Assembly (NCBI RefSeq): GCF_012849375.1
Contig: NZ_CP051684.1
Coordinates: forward strand, 3,100,001 to 3,164,000
Length of the DNA stretch: 64,000 nt
Reading direction: 5' to 3'
From: Duganella dendranthematis
GTDB lineage: Bacteria; Pseudomonadota; Gammaproteobacteria; Burkholderiales; Burkholderiaceae_D
The notes beneath the pieces were generated by a model. It was not told the DNA's origin, searched no databases, and was given only the letters and a program-made list of their open reading frames with translations. The translations under genes were made by a program, and so were the position numbers. Numbering within the stretch: position 1 is the first letter of the stretch; the number at the start of each line of letters is the position of its first letter. Positions 16,774-26,649 of this stretch are shown here, in pieces.

Positions 16774-16785
16774 CTGACTTTGTCC

Positions 16786-18675
16786 ATGAAATTGAAATTG
16801 CTTGCCCTGCTGTGCGCCGCTGCGCTGCTGTCTCAACCTGCGCTGGCCGCCGATGATGGCATCGATACCTCGGTGACCACGCTGAAGAACCAGCAGACCT
16901 TTGTGGTGCAGCGCGACGGCAGCTACGTCCAGGATTTTGAAGAGCTGGTGCAGATTAACGAGCAGCGCGCCGTGGAGCACCAGGCGCAGCGCCGCTTCCA
17001 TTTCAACCGCACACTGGAAGATGTGGAGGTCATTGAAGCCTACACCGAGAAGCCGGACGGCCGCCGCATCCCGGTGCTGCCGGAGCAGATCAAGCTGCAA
17101 AATGAGCCAGCCTACAACGGCGCGGCCATGTTCCAGGACATGCAGGTCAAAAGCGTGATCTACGCCGATGTGGCGGTGGGCGACAAGCTGTATTCGAAGA
17201 CCCGCAAGACGCGTCGCAGTGCCTATTTTCCGGGTCAGTTCAGCGACATCACCTATCCGCTGTTCCGCCGCACCGAGCAACTGACGCTGATCTACGACAT
17301 GCCGGCCGGGATGACGCTGAAGGCGGACGATCCCGGCTTCAAAGCCAGCGCGCCGCAGCAGCACGACGGCCGCACTGTCTACCGCTGGGACTACGTGCAG
17401 GCGCCGACGCCGCGCATCGAGGCTGGATCAATCGCCTACGCCGACTATGGCCGCCATCTGATCGTCTCGACCTTCAACAGCTACGGTGAAATCGGCCTGG
17501 CCTACGACCGTACCGCAGCGCCGGCGGCGGCGGTGACGGCGCGCATTGCCGCCAAGGCGCGCGAAGTGGTAAAAGGGTTGAGCGATCCGCGCGCGCAGGC
17601 CATGGCCATCGATAACTGGGTGCGCAAGAACGTGCGCTATGTTGCGGTCTACATCGGCAACGGCGGCCTGGAGCCGCACAGCGCAGAGTCGATACTGGAC
17701 AACCGCTATGGCGACTGCAAGGATCACGTGGTGCTGATGGAAGCGATGCTGCGCGCGGTCGGCATCGACAGCACGCCGGCGCTGATTAACCTGGGTTGGT
17801 CGTTCAAGCTGGCGCCGGTGGCGCAACTGGGGCAGTTCAATCACGTCATCACCTACATCCCGAAGCTGGACCTGTATCTCGATTCGACGGCGGAGAGCAT
17901 CGCCGCCGGCTATCTGCCGGGGGATGATCTGGACAAGCAGGTGATCCTGACCCGCAGCGGCCAAATGGGGCACACCCCGGTAACACAGCTGATCAAGATC
18001 AAGAACCACTACACGGTGAAGATTGCGGCCGATGGTTCGGCCACATTCAACTTCACGCGCGACCAGCTGGGTGCGTGGGAAGAGGCGGTGCGCAACGAAC
18101 ATCGCAACTGGGGCAAGGCCGATCAGGTGCGCTTTGTTGAAGAGTTGCTGAAGTCCGCCACCATCAAGGGCCGCGGCGAGGTGGTGCTGGGCGACCTGAG
18201 TGATGCGGCCAGCGGCAAGGGCTATCGCTTTAGCCTGAAGGGCAGCGGCGACAACTGGGTCTATTTGCCAGGTCCGGTCGGCGTGCCGGCGTACAGCAGC
18301 CTGTATGTGGGACTGGCGCAGCAGGTGCTCGGCCTGACTAACGAGGCTACCCGCACCCAGCCCTATCTGTGTCCGGAAAACGATTATGAGGAAGATGCGA
18401 GCTACGAGTTCCCCGCCAATGCCACGCTGCTGGCGGTGCCGCCGGATGTGCATCTGGCCAGCCCATACTTCCAGTACAGCGCCGAGTTCCGCCAGGTGGA
18501 CGGCAAGCTGTTGATCAAGCGCGCCTTGAAGAGCGGGAAGGATGGCACCCGCGTGTGCACGCCGGAAGACTATCTGGCGATGCAGGCCGATATCAAGAAA
18601 ATGGTGCGCGACCTGCGCAGCCAGTTCATCTTGCAGGTGCCGGAAGCGGCCAGTCCGGCGGTGGGTGCCAACTGA
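16786..18675 (+). CDS. DUF3857 domain protein with transglutaminase-like core, exported
   Basis: A 629-residue protein with signal peptide MKLKLLALLCAAALLSQPALA. The N-terminal half is a DUF3857 domain. The middle is a transglutaminase-like papain fold with Cys311 (YGDCKDH), His353 (FNHVITY) and Asp366 (LDSTAE), a complete catalytic triad. The C-terminal part is a DUF2569/3858-like beta region. Such proteins are periplasmic peptidase- or transamidase-like enzymes with no established substrate. ATG 16786 is chosen because it begins the signal peptide. Confidence 0.88.
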   Translation: MKLKLLALLCAAALLSQPALAADDGIDTSVTTLKNQQTFVVQRDGSYVQDFEELVQINEQRAVEHQAQRRFHFNRTLEDVEVIEAYTEKPDGRRIPVLPEQIKLQNEPAYNGAAMFQDMQVKSVIYADVAVGDKLYSKTRKTRRSAYFPGQFSDITYPLFRRTEQLTLIYDMPAGMTLKADDPGFKASAPQQHDGRTVYRWDYVQAPTPRIEAGSIAYADYGRHLIVSTFNSYGEIGLAYDRTAAPAAAVTARIAAKAREVVKGLSDPRAQAMAIDNWVRKNVRYVAVYIGNGGLEPHSAESILDNRYGDCKDHVVLMEAMLRAVGIDSTPALINLGWSFKLAPVAQLGQFNHVITYIPKLDLYLDSTAESIAAGYLPGDDLDKQVILTRSGQMGHTPVTQLIKIKNHYTVKIAADGSATFNFTRDQLGAWEEAVRNEHRNWGKADQVRFVEELLKSATIKGRGEVVLGDLSDAASGKGYRFSLKGSGDNWVYLPGPVGVPAYSSLYVGLAQQVLGLTNEATRTQPYLCPENDYEEDASYEFPANATLLAVPPDVHLASPYFQYSAEFRQVDGKLLIKRALKSGKDGTRVCTPEDYLAMQADIKKMVRDLRSQFILQVPEAASPAVGAN

Positions 18676-18684
18676 GCTGCCGGC

Positions 18685-20580
18685 TCAGGCGCGCGTCAGC
18701 GGCAGCCATAACGTGAAGCGGGTGCCGCTGCCATCGCACGCCCAGTCCACGCGGCCGTTGACGCTGCGGGCGCGCCGCTGCTGATTGCGGATGCCGCGCC
18801 CGCCCGGCGATTGCAGCGTGGCGGCCAGGTCGAAGCCGCCGCCGTTGTCGCTGACGGTCACCTGTACGCCATCGCCCTCGACGTCGTGCCGGGTGCTGAG
18901 ACGGATTTCGGTCGCCGGCGTGTGGCGCAGGATGTTGGCGATGCTCTCCTGGATGATGCGCAGGATGCTCAGCGCGCTGCCCGGTTCCAGCCATGGCAGC
19001 GGCGGCAGGTCGCGGATTTCCCAGCGCAGCGTGATGCCGGTGCCTTCCAGCCGTGGCTCCAGCCGGAAGCGCAAGGAACCCAATAACATCAGCAGGTCGG
19101 CTTCGATCGGCTCCATCGAGTCGATGGTCAGCTTCAGGTCATCCAGGCAGTCTTTCAGGATCTGCGAAATCTTTTGCGTGCTGATGTCGGTCTGGTCGAC
19201 CGAGCGGATAGCGTTGATCAGCGACGATCCCAGGCCGTCGTGCATGTCCTGCATCAGCCGCTGGCGCTCGTCGCTGATGGTCTGGCGGTTGGCGGCTTCG
19301 CGCAGCTGACTGTGGATGATTTCCAGTTCCGCTTCGCATTTTTGCAGCCGCTGTTCCAGGCTGGCGTTACTGTTCTCCATGCCGCGAATGGCGTTGACGT
19401 AGCGGCGCGCCATCAGTATGCCGAACATGCAGAAGGTGACGGCATTGGTGTAGGCGCCGGTGAACCAGCCCTCGGCGCTGGCGACGTGGTTGTGCATCAG
19501 CCAATCGGGCACGCCCAGCAGCGTGCACAGGCCCAGGCCCGCCGCCAGCAGCAGGCCTTCACGCGACCGGCGCCATGAACACGCGGCGGCGACGATGCAG
19601 ACCGTGGCCGCCATGACCACCACCACCGCGTACACCAGCGGCACCAGCACAGAGGTGGACGGATACACCGGCAGGATCGCCACCAACGGCATCGACAGCA
19701 CGGTGATGGCGGCGCTGACGCCGACCAGCACGCGCGTCAGCCAGACCAGCGGGCGGCCATGCAGCTTGCGCAGGAACAGGTGCAGCACCGTCACCAGCCA
19801 GAACAGGGCGTTGGCGGTGAGCCAGGCGAACCAGCCGCCGGTGACCGGCAGGCTGAGATAGTAGTGCAGGTGGCCGACAAACGACGCTGCGGCCAGGTAG
19901 AAGAACAGCAGGTACTCGTACTTGTGGCGGCGGATCAGCCACACCGCCAGCGAGAACAGGCCGACCAGCAGGAAGGCGGCATTGAGCGTGGCCGGCAGCT
20001 CGCGCTGTAACCACAGGCGCGTGTAGTAGCGGCTATGCAGCGCGTCGCTGGCGCCGAACCATAGCGAGGACAGTGCCACCCGGCTATGCGCCTGATGCTC
20101 CAGCCGCACCAGGATTTCGCGCACCGGGGCGGCATCGGTGTCGGAGTCCAGCGTGATCCACAAGGGTGTGAACGGGCTGTCCCACAATGGGCCTTGCTGC
20201 TGCGCGCGGTGCGCCAGCCGGCCGTTGACGTAGACCGCGATCGTGCCTTCCACCGTGACGCGGGCGCCGTAGATCGCCAGCGGTCCGCTGGTCTGCGCGC
20301 TTGCCGGCACCGTAACCCGGATCCAGGTGGTGTCGATGTCGTCGGCGCGGCGGTCGCCGCGCGGCAGGGTTGACGGGAGTGTCAGTGGATGCCATGGGCC
20401 GGGCAGGTTGGCGCTGTCGATGCTGGCCGGTGGTGCGGTATAGCGGTCGGTCGTAGTCACCAGCCAGCTAGCCGCAGCTAGGTGCTGCGGCGCGGACTGC
20501 GGCTCGGCGCTGGCCGGTGCGGCCAGCAGCATCAGCGCACAGGCTAACGTCGCAGCGGCGATATCCAGTACGCGCCGCAT
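18685..20580 (-). CDS. Sensor histidine kinase, 7-TM (7TMR-DISM-like) with HisKA_3/HATPase_c
   Basis: A 631-residue protein: signal peptide, a periplasmic domain of roughly 170 residues (jelly-roll-like, TWIRVTVPASAQ...GPLAIYGARV), about seven membrane helices, then a coiled coil. It ends in a NarL-type dimerisation region (ISDERQRLMQDMHDGLGSSL, phospho-His in MHDGLG) and an ATPase (NILRHTPA, VSDNGGGFD, GRGIRNQQRRA). It should autophosphorylate and signal to a LuxR-type regulator, but none is encoded next to it, so it is an orphan. Its ATG overlaps the MazG-like stop (TGATG), indicating an operon. Confidence 0.9.
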   Translation of the reverse strand: MRRVLDIAAATLACALMLLAAPASAEPQSAPQHLAAASWLVTTTDRYTAPPASIDSANLPGPWHPLTLPSTLPRGDRRADDIDTTWIRVTVPASAQTSGPLAIYGARVTVEGTIAVYVNGRLAHRAQQQGPLWDSPFTPLWITLDSDTDAAPVREILVRLEHQAHSRVALSSLWFGASDALHSRYYTRLWLQRELPATLNAAFLLVGLFSLAVWLIRRHKYEYLLFFYLAAASFVGHLHYYLSLPVTGGWFAWLTANALFWLVTVLHLFLRKLHGRPLVWLTRVLVGVSAAITVLSMPLVAILPVYPSTSVLVPLVYAVVVVMAATVCIVAAACSWRRSREGLLLAAGLGLCTLLGVPDWLMHNHVASAEGWFTGAYTNAVTFCMFGILMARRYVNAIRGMENSNASLEQRLQKCEAELEIIHSQLREAANRQTISDERQRLMQDMHDGLGSSLINAIRSVDQTDISTQKISQILKDCLDDLKLTIDSMEPIEADLLMLLGSLRFRLEPRLEGTGITLRWEIRDLPPLPWLEPGSALSILRIIQESIANILRHTPATEIRLSTRHDVEGDGVQVTVSDNGGGFDLAATLQSPGGRGIRNQQRRARSVNGRVDWACDGSGTRFTLWLPLTRA

Positions 20581-20942
20581 CAGTATTCGTTGTATTTGCG
20601 GGCGTCGCCGCGCACGGTGTCGGCTGGATATTTGATGGCGTTGAGCGCCATTTTCTCGACGGCGGCGGCGTGCAAATCGACTTGCATCTTGTCCGCCAGC
20701 TGCACCAGGTAGAGCAGCACGTCGGCCAGCTCGTGGCGGATGGCGGTGCGCTTGCCGTCATCCAGTTCGGTGGCGGCGCCGGTTTGCAGCCACTGGAAAT
20801 GCTCGGCCAGCTCGGCTACCTCCACCGACAGCGCCATGGCCAGGTTTTTGGGCGTGTGGAACTGTTCCCAGTCGCGGGCTTGGGCGAATTGGCGCGTGCG
20901 CTCGCGCAGGTCATGCAGGTCGGGCAGGTTGGCGGTTGTCAT
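20580..20942 (-). CDS. MazG-like nucleotide pyrophosphohydrolase (dCTPase/RS21-C6 type)
   Basis: A 120-residue all-alpha protein with FHTPKNLAMALSVEVAELAEHFQW and IRHELADVLLYLVQLADKM. The ExxE and ExxD helices that bind magnesium are the signature of MazG-type pyrophosphatases. The size matches single-domain house-cleaning enzymes that hydrolyse modified dNTPs to the monophosphate. It overlaps the start of the histidine kinase by one base (TGATG). Coupling to a membrane kinase is unusual. Confidence 0.9.
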   Translation of the reverse strand: MTTANLPDLHDLRERTRQFAQARDWEQFHTPKNLAMALSVEVAELAEHFQWLQTGAATELDDGKRTAIRHELADVLLYLVQLADKMQVDLHAAAVEKMALNAIKYPADTVRGDARKYNEY

Positions 20943-21069
20943 GACCGCTATGGTACACCGCCGATTCTGCGTTTCATCCCTCTTTTTCGACCGTTTATCG
21001 CATCTGCGGGTTGGGCGGCGGGGCCGCTGGCTATAGTGGCAACACTTTACTATTTTAAGGACACCCATC

Positions 21070-21936
21070 ATGCGCCGCACTGTCATCGCTCTCGCTTCCC
21101 TCGCCATCCTCGCCGGCTGCGCCGTTATCGTGGTGCCGGATGGCGATGGCGGCATGTCGTACAAATCGGCGTATGGCGGCAACGCGGTGCAGGGCGATGG
21201 CAAGGTCGTGGTGGAAAACCGCCAGGTCGCGACGCTGGATGGCTTCGACGTCAATGGTCCGATGCAGGTCGACGTGCGCGTGGGGCAGGCCACCGGCCTG
21301 CAACTGGAAGGCGACAGCAATATCCTGCCGCTGATCCGCACCGATGCCAGCGGCGGCACGCTGCGCGTCTGGATCGAAGGGAATATCCGCACCAGCAATC
21401 CAATCCGCATCACCTACAGCACGCCGGCGCTGCGTCACCTGTCGGCCAACGGTTCGGGCTCGATGGTGGTCAGCGGCCTGAATGGCACGCCGCTGGAACT
21501 GGCGCTGAACGGTTCGCGCTCGGTGCGCCTGAGCGGTAACGTCGAGCGGCTCGATGCGCGCCTGAACGGTTCCGGCGGACTGAATGCCTCGGGCCTGGAC
21601 AGCGGTTCCACCGTCGCCCGCCTGAATGGTTCCGGACGACTGGACCTGGGCCGCATCAATGGCGAGTCGCTAAACCTGGATCTGCGCGGTTCCGGCGGCG
21701 CCAACGCCAGCGGCAGCGTGCGCAATGTCACGGTGCGCCTGAACGGCTCCGGCAGCGCCGACCTGGCCAGCCTGACCAGCCAGAGCGCGGACCTGAACAG
21801 CAATGGCTCCGGCGGCATTTCGGCCACCGTCACGCAGTCTGTGGTGGCCTACTCCAACGGCTCCGGCGGCGTGACGGTGTACGGCAATCCGGCCCAGCGC
21901 AATGTCAGCGGCAAGCACGTCACCGTCGTGAATTAA
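21070..21936 (+). CDS. Lipoprotein with head-GIN (DUF2807) domain and NGSG repeats
   Basis: A 288-residue protein whose signal peptide ends in a lipobox (LAILAGC), so it is probably a lipoprotein. The DUF2807 head-GIN region (DGFDVNGPMQVDVRVGQATG, LEGDSNILPLI) is followed by a regular series of NGSG/RGSG motifs about every 20 residues from residue 135 on (LNGSRS, LNGSGGL, LNGSGRL, LRGSGGA, LNGSGSA, SNGSGGI, SNGSGGV). This is consistent with a beta-helix whose turns carry the motif. A role in envelope surface or adhesion is only a guess. Confidence 0.85.
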   Translation: MRRTVIALASLAILAGCAVIVVPDGDGGMSYKSAYGGNAVQGDGKVVVENRQVATLDGFDVNGPMQVDVRVGQATGLQLEGDSNILPLIRTDASGGTLRVWIEGNIRTSNPIRITYSTPALRHLSANGSGSMVVSGLNGTPLELALNGSRSVRLSGNVERLDARLNGSGGLNASGLDSGSTVARLNGSGRLDLGRINGESLNLDLRGSGGANASGSVRNVTVRLNGSGSADLASLTSQSADLNSNGSGGISATVTQSVVAYSNGSGGVTVYGNPAQRNVSGKHVTVVN

Positions 21937-21944
21937 CAGCTGAT

Positions 21945-23444
21945 CTAACGCACCTTGAAGAACGCCATCGAACTTTGCAGCTGCTCGGCTTGACCGCTCA
22001 TCTCCTCGGCGGTGGCGGCCAGTTGCTCGGAGCTGGAGGCGTTCATTTGCGTGGTCTGGCTTAACTGGCTCATGGCGGAATTGATCTGCCCTGCGCCAGC
22101 CGACTGCTCCTCCGACGCCGCCGTAATCTCCTGCACCAGGTCCGAAGTGCGTTTGATATTCGGCAGCATGGTGTCCAGCAACGCGCCGGCCTTCTCGGCC
22201 AGGCTCACGCTGCCCGACGCCACCTGTTCGATTTCCTGCGCCGCCACCTGGCTGCGTTCCGCCAGCTTGCGTACCTCGGCCGCCACCACGGCAAAGCCCT
22301 TGCCATGTTCGCCCGCGCGCGCCGCCTCGATCGCCGCGTTCAGCGCCAGCAGGTTGGTCTGGTAGGCGATATCGTCGATGATGCCGATTTTCTTGGCGAT
22401 CTCGCGCATCGCCGTCACGGTGGAGCGCACCGCCGCGCCGCCTTCTCCCGCTTCCTGCGCGGCCTTGCCGGCCATGCCGTCGGTGACCTTGGCGTTCTCG
22501 GTGTTCTGCGCGATGGAGGCCGACATCTGCTCGATGGCGGCGCTGGATTCCTCCGCTGCCGCCGCCTGTTCGCTGGCTCCCTGCGACAGCGACTGCGCCG
22601 TCGCGCTGACTTCTTCCGAGGCGCTGGCCAGGGCCTCGGCGCCGTCGTTGACTTCTCCCACTACCCGCGACAGGTTGCCGACCATGCTGTGCATCGCCGC
22701 CAGCAGGCTGGTGGTGTCGCCTTGCTTGATCTGCACCGTGACGGTCAGGTCGCCGTTGGCCACGCGGTTGACGATGTCGGCGGCGTAATCCGGTTCGCCG
22801 CCCAGTTGCTTGAGCAATGCGCGCGCGATCAGGACGCTGATCAGCGCCACCACCACCAGCGTGCCGGCGGCGATGAAGATGGAGGTGCGCGCCGCCGCCT
22901 TCTTAGCCGCCGCGCCGCGTTCCGCGCCTTGCTGTCCCAGTTCGACGTTGTAGTCGAAGTGGTTGTCGAGCAGCGCCTGCATCACCTGGATCTCCGGCCG
23001 CGCCGCCTCCAGTGCAATGCGCGCCTTGTCATTGTGGTTGTTGCGCGATTCGGTCAGCACCGCCTCGATCTGCGGCTGGATCCTGGCCCACGAGGCTTTT
23101 TCCTTGTCGAGGATGGCCTTGTCCTTGTCGTCGGCCAGCAGCGGCTCGTATTTCTTCATGCTGTCGTCGACCAGCTTGCGCATCTCGGTGATGCCGTTGT
23201 CCAGTTCCGGGAATTTCTTGTCATCGGTGTTGAGCACATGCTGGTTGACGCGGATGCGCATGCGTAAAAAGCTGTCGCGCAGTTTGTCGATCACCACCAG
23301 GCTGGGCACGGTGTTGATGGTGGAGTAATTGGCGGCGTCGTAGACCTCTTCCATCTGGTACTGGCTCAAACCGGCCATCAGCACGATGCCCGTCAACGCG
23401 GCTGCGGCCAGCAGTCCCATTTTTTGCGCAACACTCAGTTTCAT
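21945..23444 (-). CDS. Methyl-accepting chemotaxis protein
   Basis: A 499-residue transducer: membrane helix ([16 protein letters not shown]), a four-helix-bundle periplasmic sensor (about 30-185), a second membrane helix ([21 protein letters not shown]), HAMP, and a cytoplasmic signalling coiled coil. The invariant hairpin [20 protein letters not shown] and [22 protein letters not shown] are intact. ATG 23444 is preferred because GGGGGA lies just before it; an upstream ATG at 23456 overlaps that site. It follows the GGDEF-EAL gene by 25 bases on the same strand, so one operon links chemotaxis and c-di-GMP. Ligand unknown. Confidence 0.95.
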   Translation of the reverse strand: MKLSVAQKMGLLAAAALTGIVLMAGLSQYQMEEVYDAANYSTINTVPSLVVIDKLRDSFLRMRIRVNQHVLNTDDKKFPELDNGITEMRKLVDDSMKKYEPLLADDKDKAILDKEKASWARIQPQIEAVLTESRNNHNDKARIALEAARPEIQVMQALLDNHFDYNVELGQQGAERGAAAKKAAARTSIFIAAGTLVVVALISVLIARALLKQLGGEPDYAADIVNRVANGDLTVTVQIKQGDTTSLLAAMHSMVGNLSRVVGEVNDGAEALASASEEVSATAQSLSQGASEQAAAAEESSAAIEQMSASIAQNTENAKVTDGMAGKAAQEAGEGGAAVRSTVTAMREIAKKIGIIDDIAYQTNLLALNAAIEAARAGEHGKGFAVVAAEVRKLAERSQVAAQEIEQVASGSVSLAEKAGALLDTMLPNIKRTSDLVQEITAASEEQSAGAGQINSAMSQLSQTTQMNASSSEQLAATAEEMSGQAEQLQSSMAFFKVR

Positions 23445-23469
23445 TGCATCCCCCATTTATAGTAGGTGG

Positions 23470-25737
23470 CTAGACGACGGCTGCCACGACCGTACTGCTT
23501 TGTAAACTTGTGATGAATGACGCCAGCGGCATCGGCCGCGCGTACAGGTAGCCTTGCATGCAGGCGCAATCGTGGGCGCTCAGGAAATCGGCCTGGGCCT
23601 GCGTTTCCACGCCCTCGGCCACCACGCGCAGGCCGAGATGGCCGGCCATCGCCAGGATCGATTGCACCAGCGCGCGGCTGCTAGCGTCTTCCGGCGTGTC
23701 CATGATGAAGCTGCGGTCGATCTTCAGCTCATACAGCGGCATCTTCTTCAGGTACGCCATGCTGGAATAGCCGGTGCCGAAATCGTCGATCGAAAAGCGC
23801 AGGCCCATTTCGGTCAGCCGGTGCATGCGGGCGATGGTGTCGTCCATTTTGTCGATCAACAGGCCTTCGGTCACTTCCAGCACCAGCAGCGCGGCCGGCG
23901 CGCCGGTATCGGCCAGCACCCGCTGCACCTGCTCGACAAAATCAACCTGGCGGAATTGGGTCGGACTGACGTTGACCGACAGCGGCATCGCCAGTCCGGC
24001 CACCTGCAATTCCAGCACGGCGTGGCAGGCCTGGCGCAAGGCCCACGCACCCAGTTCGACGATCAGGCCCGATTCCTCTGCCACCGGGATGAAGACCGAG
24101 GGCGGGATCATGCTGCCATCCGCCAGCGGCCAGCGCATCAGCAGTTCTCCGCCGACCGCGCGGCCGTGGCGGTCGACCTGCGCCTGCACATGCATCTGCA
24201 ATTCGCCGTTGGCCAGCGCGGCGGCCAGGTCGTGCTCCAGCGTCAGGCGGTGTTCGACTTCGGCTTGCATCGCCATCTCGAAGAAGGCGATGCCGTTGCG
24301 GCCATTGGACTTGGCGCGGTACATGGCGGTATCGGCTTCGCGCAGCAGGTCTTGCGCGGTCTGGCCGGGGGCGCCGGGCCGTGGCAGCATGGTGACGCCG
24401 ATGCTGGCGGTGGAGTTGTAGGTCTGGCCTTCGATGTCGAGATCCTGGCCGATGGTGTTACGGATTTTTTCCGCCACCGTCTGCGCCGCGTGGGTGGCGC
24501 CGGGCAGTTCGTGCGACAGGTGGCCGAGCAGCACCACGAATTCGTCGCCGCCGATGCGCGCCACGGTATCGGCCTTGCGCATCAATTTGCTCAGGCGCGC
24601 GGCGGCGTTGCACAGCAGGGCGTCGCCGATGGCGTGGCCGCGCGCGTCGTTGATGGTCTTGAAGCGATCGAGGTCGATGAACATGACTGCGCTATAAGTG
24701 GCGCCGCGCTCGGAGCTGGCCAGCAGCTTGTCGATGCGGTCCATCAGCAGGCGGCGGTTGGGCAGGCCGGTGAGCACGTCGAAGAAGGCCAGGCGGTGGA
24801 TGTCGTCCTGCGATTTTTTGCGCTCGGTGATGTCGCGCTCCACCGCCACCCAGTGGGTGTTAACGCCGCCTTCGTCGGCGAACGGCACCAGTTCCGTCTC
24901 CACCCAGTACGCGTTGCCGGTCTTGGTGTAGTTGAGCAGTTCGGCGCGCACGGTTTCGCTGCGCGCCATGGCGCGTTCGATGGTGTCGACCACCGCCGGA
25001 TCGGTATCGGGACCGCGCAGCAGGCGCAGGTCGCGGCCGATCACTTCGTCGCGGCGGTAGCCGGTGCGGCGCTCAAACGCTTCGTTGACGAAGATGATGT
25101 GCTGGTCGTGGTCCTGTCCCACCTGGGCGATCAGTACCATGTCGTTCAGGCGCGCCACGGCGGCGGAGGTCAGGCGCAGTTCGGCGTTGAGGTCGGACAG
25201 CTTGTCGAACGAGCGTTCCAGGTGCTGCAGCAGCACCGCGCACGACAGCGTGAGGATCGCCGTCATGAAGCTGAAGTTGAGGGAGATGATGGCGGCGCGC
25301 AGGAAGCCGTTGTCCGGCAGGCCGGCGAGGTGCAGGTTGGCGTTGTCGTTAAAGCCCAGCACCATGACGATCAGCGCGGTCAGGACCAGCATGACCAGCG
25401 CCGGGCGCAGTCCAAGCAGCAGCGCCGCCAGCACCGGCACCGCCATCAGGTAGATCTGGCTGACCGGTCCCACCTTGAACAGCAGGGCGATGCCGACCAC
25501 GATGGCGACGCCGAGGAAATTGACCACGCGCGCCGTGTAGGGCAGGCTGCGCCAGCGCCAGATGGCGCCGATCCACAGCAGCGCCACAACATCCACGACG
25601 GCGATCGACCACATGCCCTCGCTGGCGGCCAGCAGTGCGCTGGGAATCGCCGTGAATAATCCGAGCACAAACACCACCAGCAGCAGCTTGGCAAAGATCT
25701 GTGCGCGCCAGTGTGCGATGTCGTTTGCCACAGCCAC
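23470..25737 (-). CDS. Membrane GGDEF-EAL protein with PAS domain (c-di-GMP turnover)
   Basis: A 755-residue protein: five or six membrane helices (residues 1-170, MASE-like), a PAS/PAC domain (FERRTGYRRDEVIGRDLRLL), a GGDEF domain with intact GGDEF, then an EAL domain. The EAL signature reads GELLM, with Glu kept and Ala replaced by Leu. Other catalytic residues look present (SVNVSPTQF, LEVTEGLLID, SIDDFGTGYSSM, KIDRSFI, EGVET). It could both make and break c-di-GMP. The GTG start has GGGAG upstream. It is first in an operon with the MCP. Confidence 0.93.
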   Translation of the reverse strand: MAVANDIAHWRAQIFAKLLLVVFVLGLFTAIPSALLAASEGMWSIAVVDVVALLWIGAIWRWRSLPYTARVVNFLGVAIVVGIALLFKVGPVSQIYLMAVPVLAALLLGLRPALVMLVLTALIVMVLGFNDNANLHLAGLPDNGFLRAAIISLNFSFMTAILTLSCAVLLQHLERSFDKLSDLNAELRLTSAAVARLNDMVLIAQVGQDHDQHIIFVNEAFERRTGYRRDEVIGRDLRLLRGPDTDPAVVDTIERAMARSETVRAELLNYTKTGNAYWVETELVPFADEGGVNTHWVAVERDITERKKSQDDIHRLAFFDVLTGLPNRRLLMDRIDKLLASSERGATYSAVMFIDLDRFKTINDARGHAIGDALLCNAAARLSKLMRKADTVARIGGDEFVVLLGHLSHELPGATHAAQTVAEKIRNTIGQDLDIEGQTYNSTASIGVTMLPRPGAPGQTAQDLLREADTAMYRAKSNGRNGIAFFEMAMQAEVEHRLTLEHDLAAALANGELQMHVQAQVDRHGRAVGGELLMRWPLADGSMIPPSVFIPVAEESGLIVELGAWALRQACHAVLELQVAGLAMPLSVNVSPTQFRQVDFVEQVQRVLADTGAPAALLVLEVTEGLLIDKMDDTIARMHRLTEMGLRFSIDDFGTGYSSMAYLKKMPLYELKIDRSFIMDTPEDASSRALVQSILAMAGHLGLRVVAEGVETQAQADFLSAHDCACMQGYLYARPMPLASFITSLQSSTVVAAVV

Positions 25738-25827
25738 GAAGCGAGTCTCCCGGATGCGTTGCGGTTCTTATTAAACTGATAGTACCCGCATTCGCTACCG
25801 GTGTCACCGAGCAACTTACTCCGTCAC

Positions 25828-26472
25828 TTAGTCGCCGGCCTTGACGTTGCCGATACCGGACACCGACTTGTTAACGGTCTTCGGATGGCCGTAGTAAGTC
25901 AGTTCGCCGATGCCCTTGGCCACGGCATTCAGCAGGTCTGTGGCATAAACGCTCACATTGCCGATGCCTTCAAAGCTGACGTCCACGCGCTCGGCCAGCA
26001 GTTTGCTGGTATCGACTTCGCCGACGCCGCGCGCGTTGACGCGCAGGTATTTGACCTTGCCGTTGGCGGCCAGCCGGCCGGCGCCCTGGTAGCTGATGTC
26101 CAGGCGGTCGGTATTGACCTTGTTGAGCAGGGTTTCGCCGGCGCCTTCCACCTTGACGCGGCTTAGCGCCGGCAGCGTGATGGTGATGCGCGGGTCTTTC
26201 AGCGTGCCCTTGTATACCTTCTCCGGCAAGGTGATCTGCAGTTCATTGTCGATCACTTCGGTTTTCAGGTTGGAGACGAATTTGTCCTCGCCGCTGATCA
26301 GCACCGACTGCGCCTTGCCCACTTCCACCGTCATGGCAAACGCGCCCTTGGCGTTGATGGCGATGAACGACGGCAGCGCGCGGGTGGAATCGGCCGCCTG
26401 CGCCTGGGTGGCGCTCAACGCACTCAAGGTGAACAGGGCGGGGATCAGGACGGCGGCAGCGGTACGGCGCAT
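25828..26472 (-). CDS. Exported head-GIN (DUF2807) domain protein
   Basis: A 214-residue protein with a signal peptide ending TQAQA and a DUF2807 beta-structure: [65 protein letters not shown] and GIGELTYYG. It has a soluble signal rather than a lipobox, unlike the other head-GIN gene at 21 kb. It lies just upstream of the GGDEF-EAL/MCP pair on the same strand (about 90 bases apart). Role unknown; probably an envelope beta-helix protein. Confidence 0.85.
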   Translation of the reverse strand: MRRTAAAVLIPALFTLSALSATQAQAADSTRALPSFIAINAKGAFAMTVEVGKAQSVLISGEDKFVSNLKTEVIDNELQITLPEKVYKGTLKDPRITITLPALSRVKVEGAGETLLNKVNTDRLDISYQGAGRLAANGKVKYLRVNARGVGEVDTSKLLAERVDVSFEGIGNVSVYATDLLNAVAKGIGELTYYGHPKTVNKSVSGIGNVKAGD

Positions 26473-26649
26473 GATAATTCCTCGGTAAAGTTGTTTAATT
26501 CGACATGGTTGATTTTACTGAACTTGTTTGCCTCTGCCGAAAGTTTTGTGACGAACTGCCGAAAATGGGGGCTGTGTTGTTTGCCGGCGACTATTTCCTC
26601 TATAGTGAGGCGGACGCGGCCGTGTGCCGCTGCTTTTAGCGAGGACGAT

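Noticed and set aside
23554..25659. 701-codon plus-strand frame opposite the GGDEF-EAL gene
   Set aside because: Shadow of a clearly assigned gene; repetitive Gln/His-rich content.
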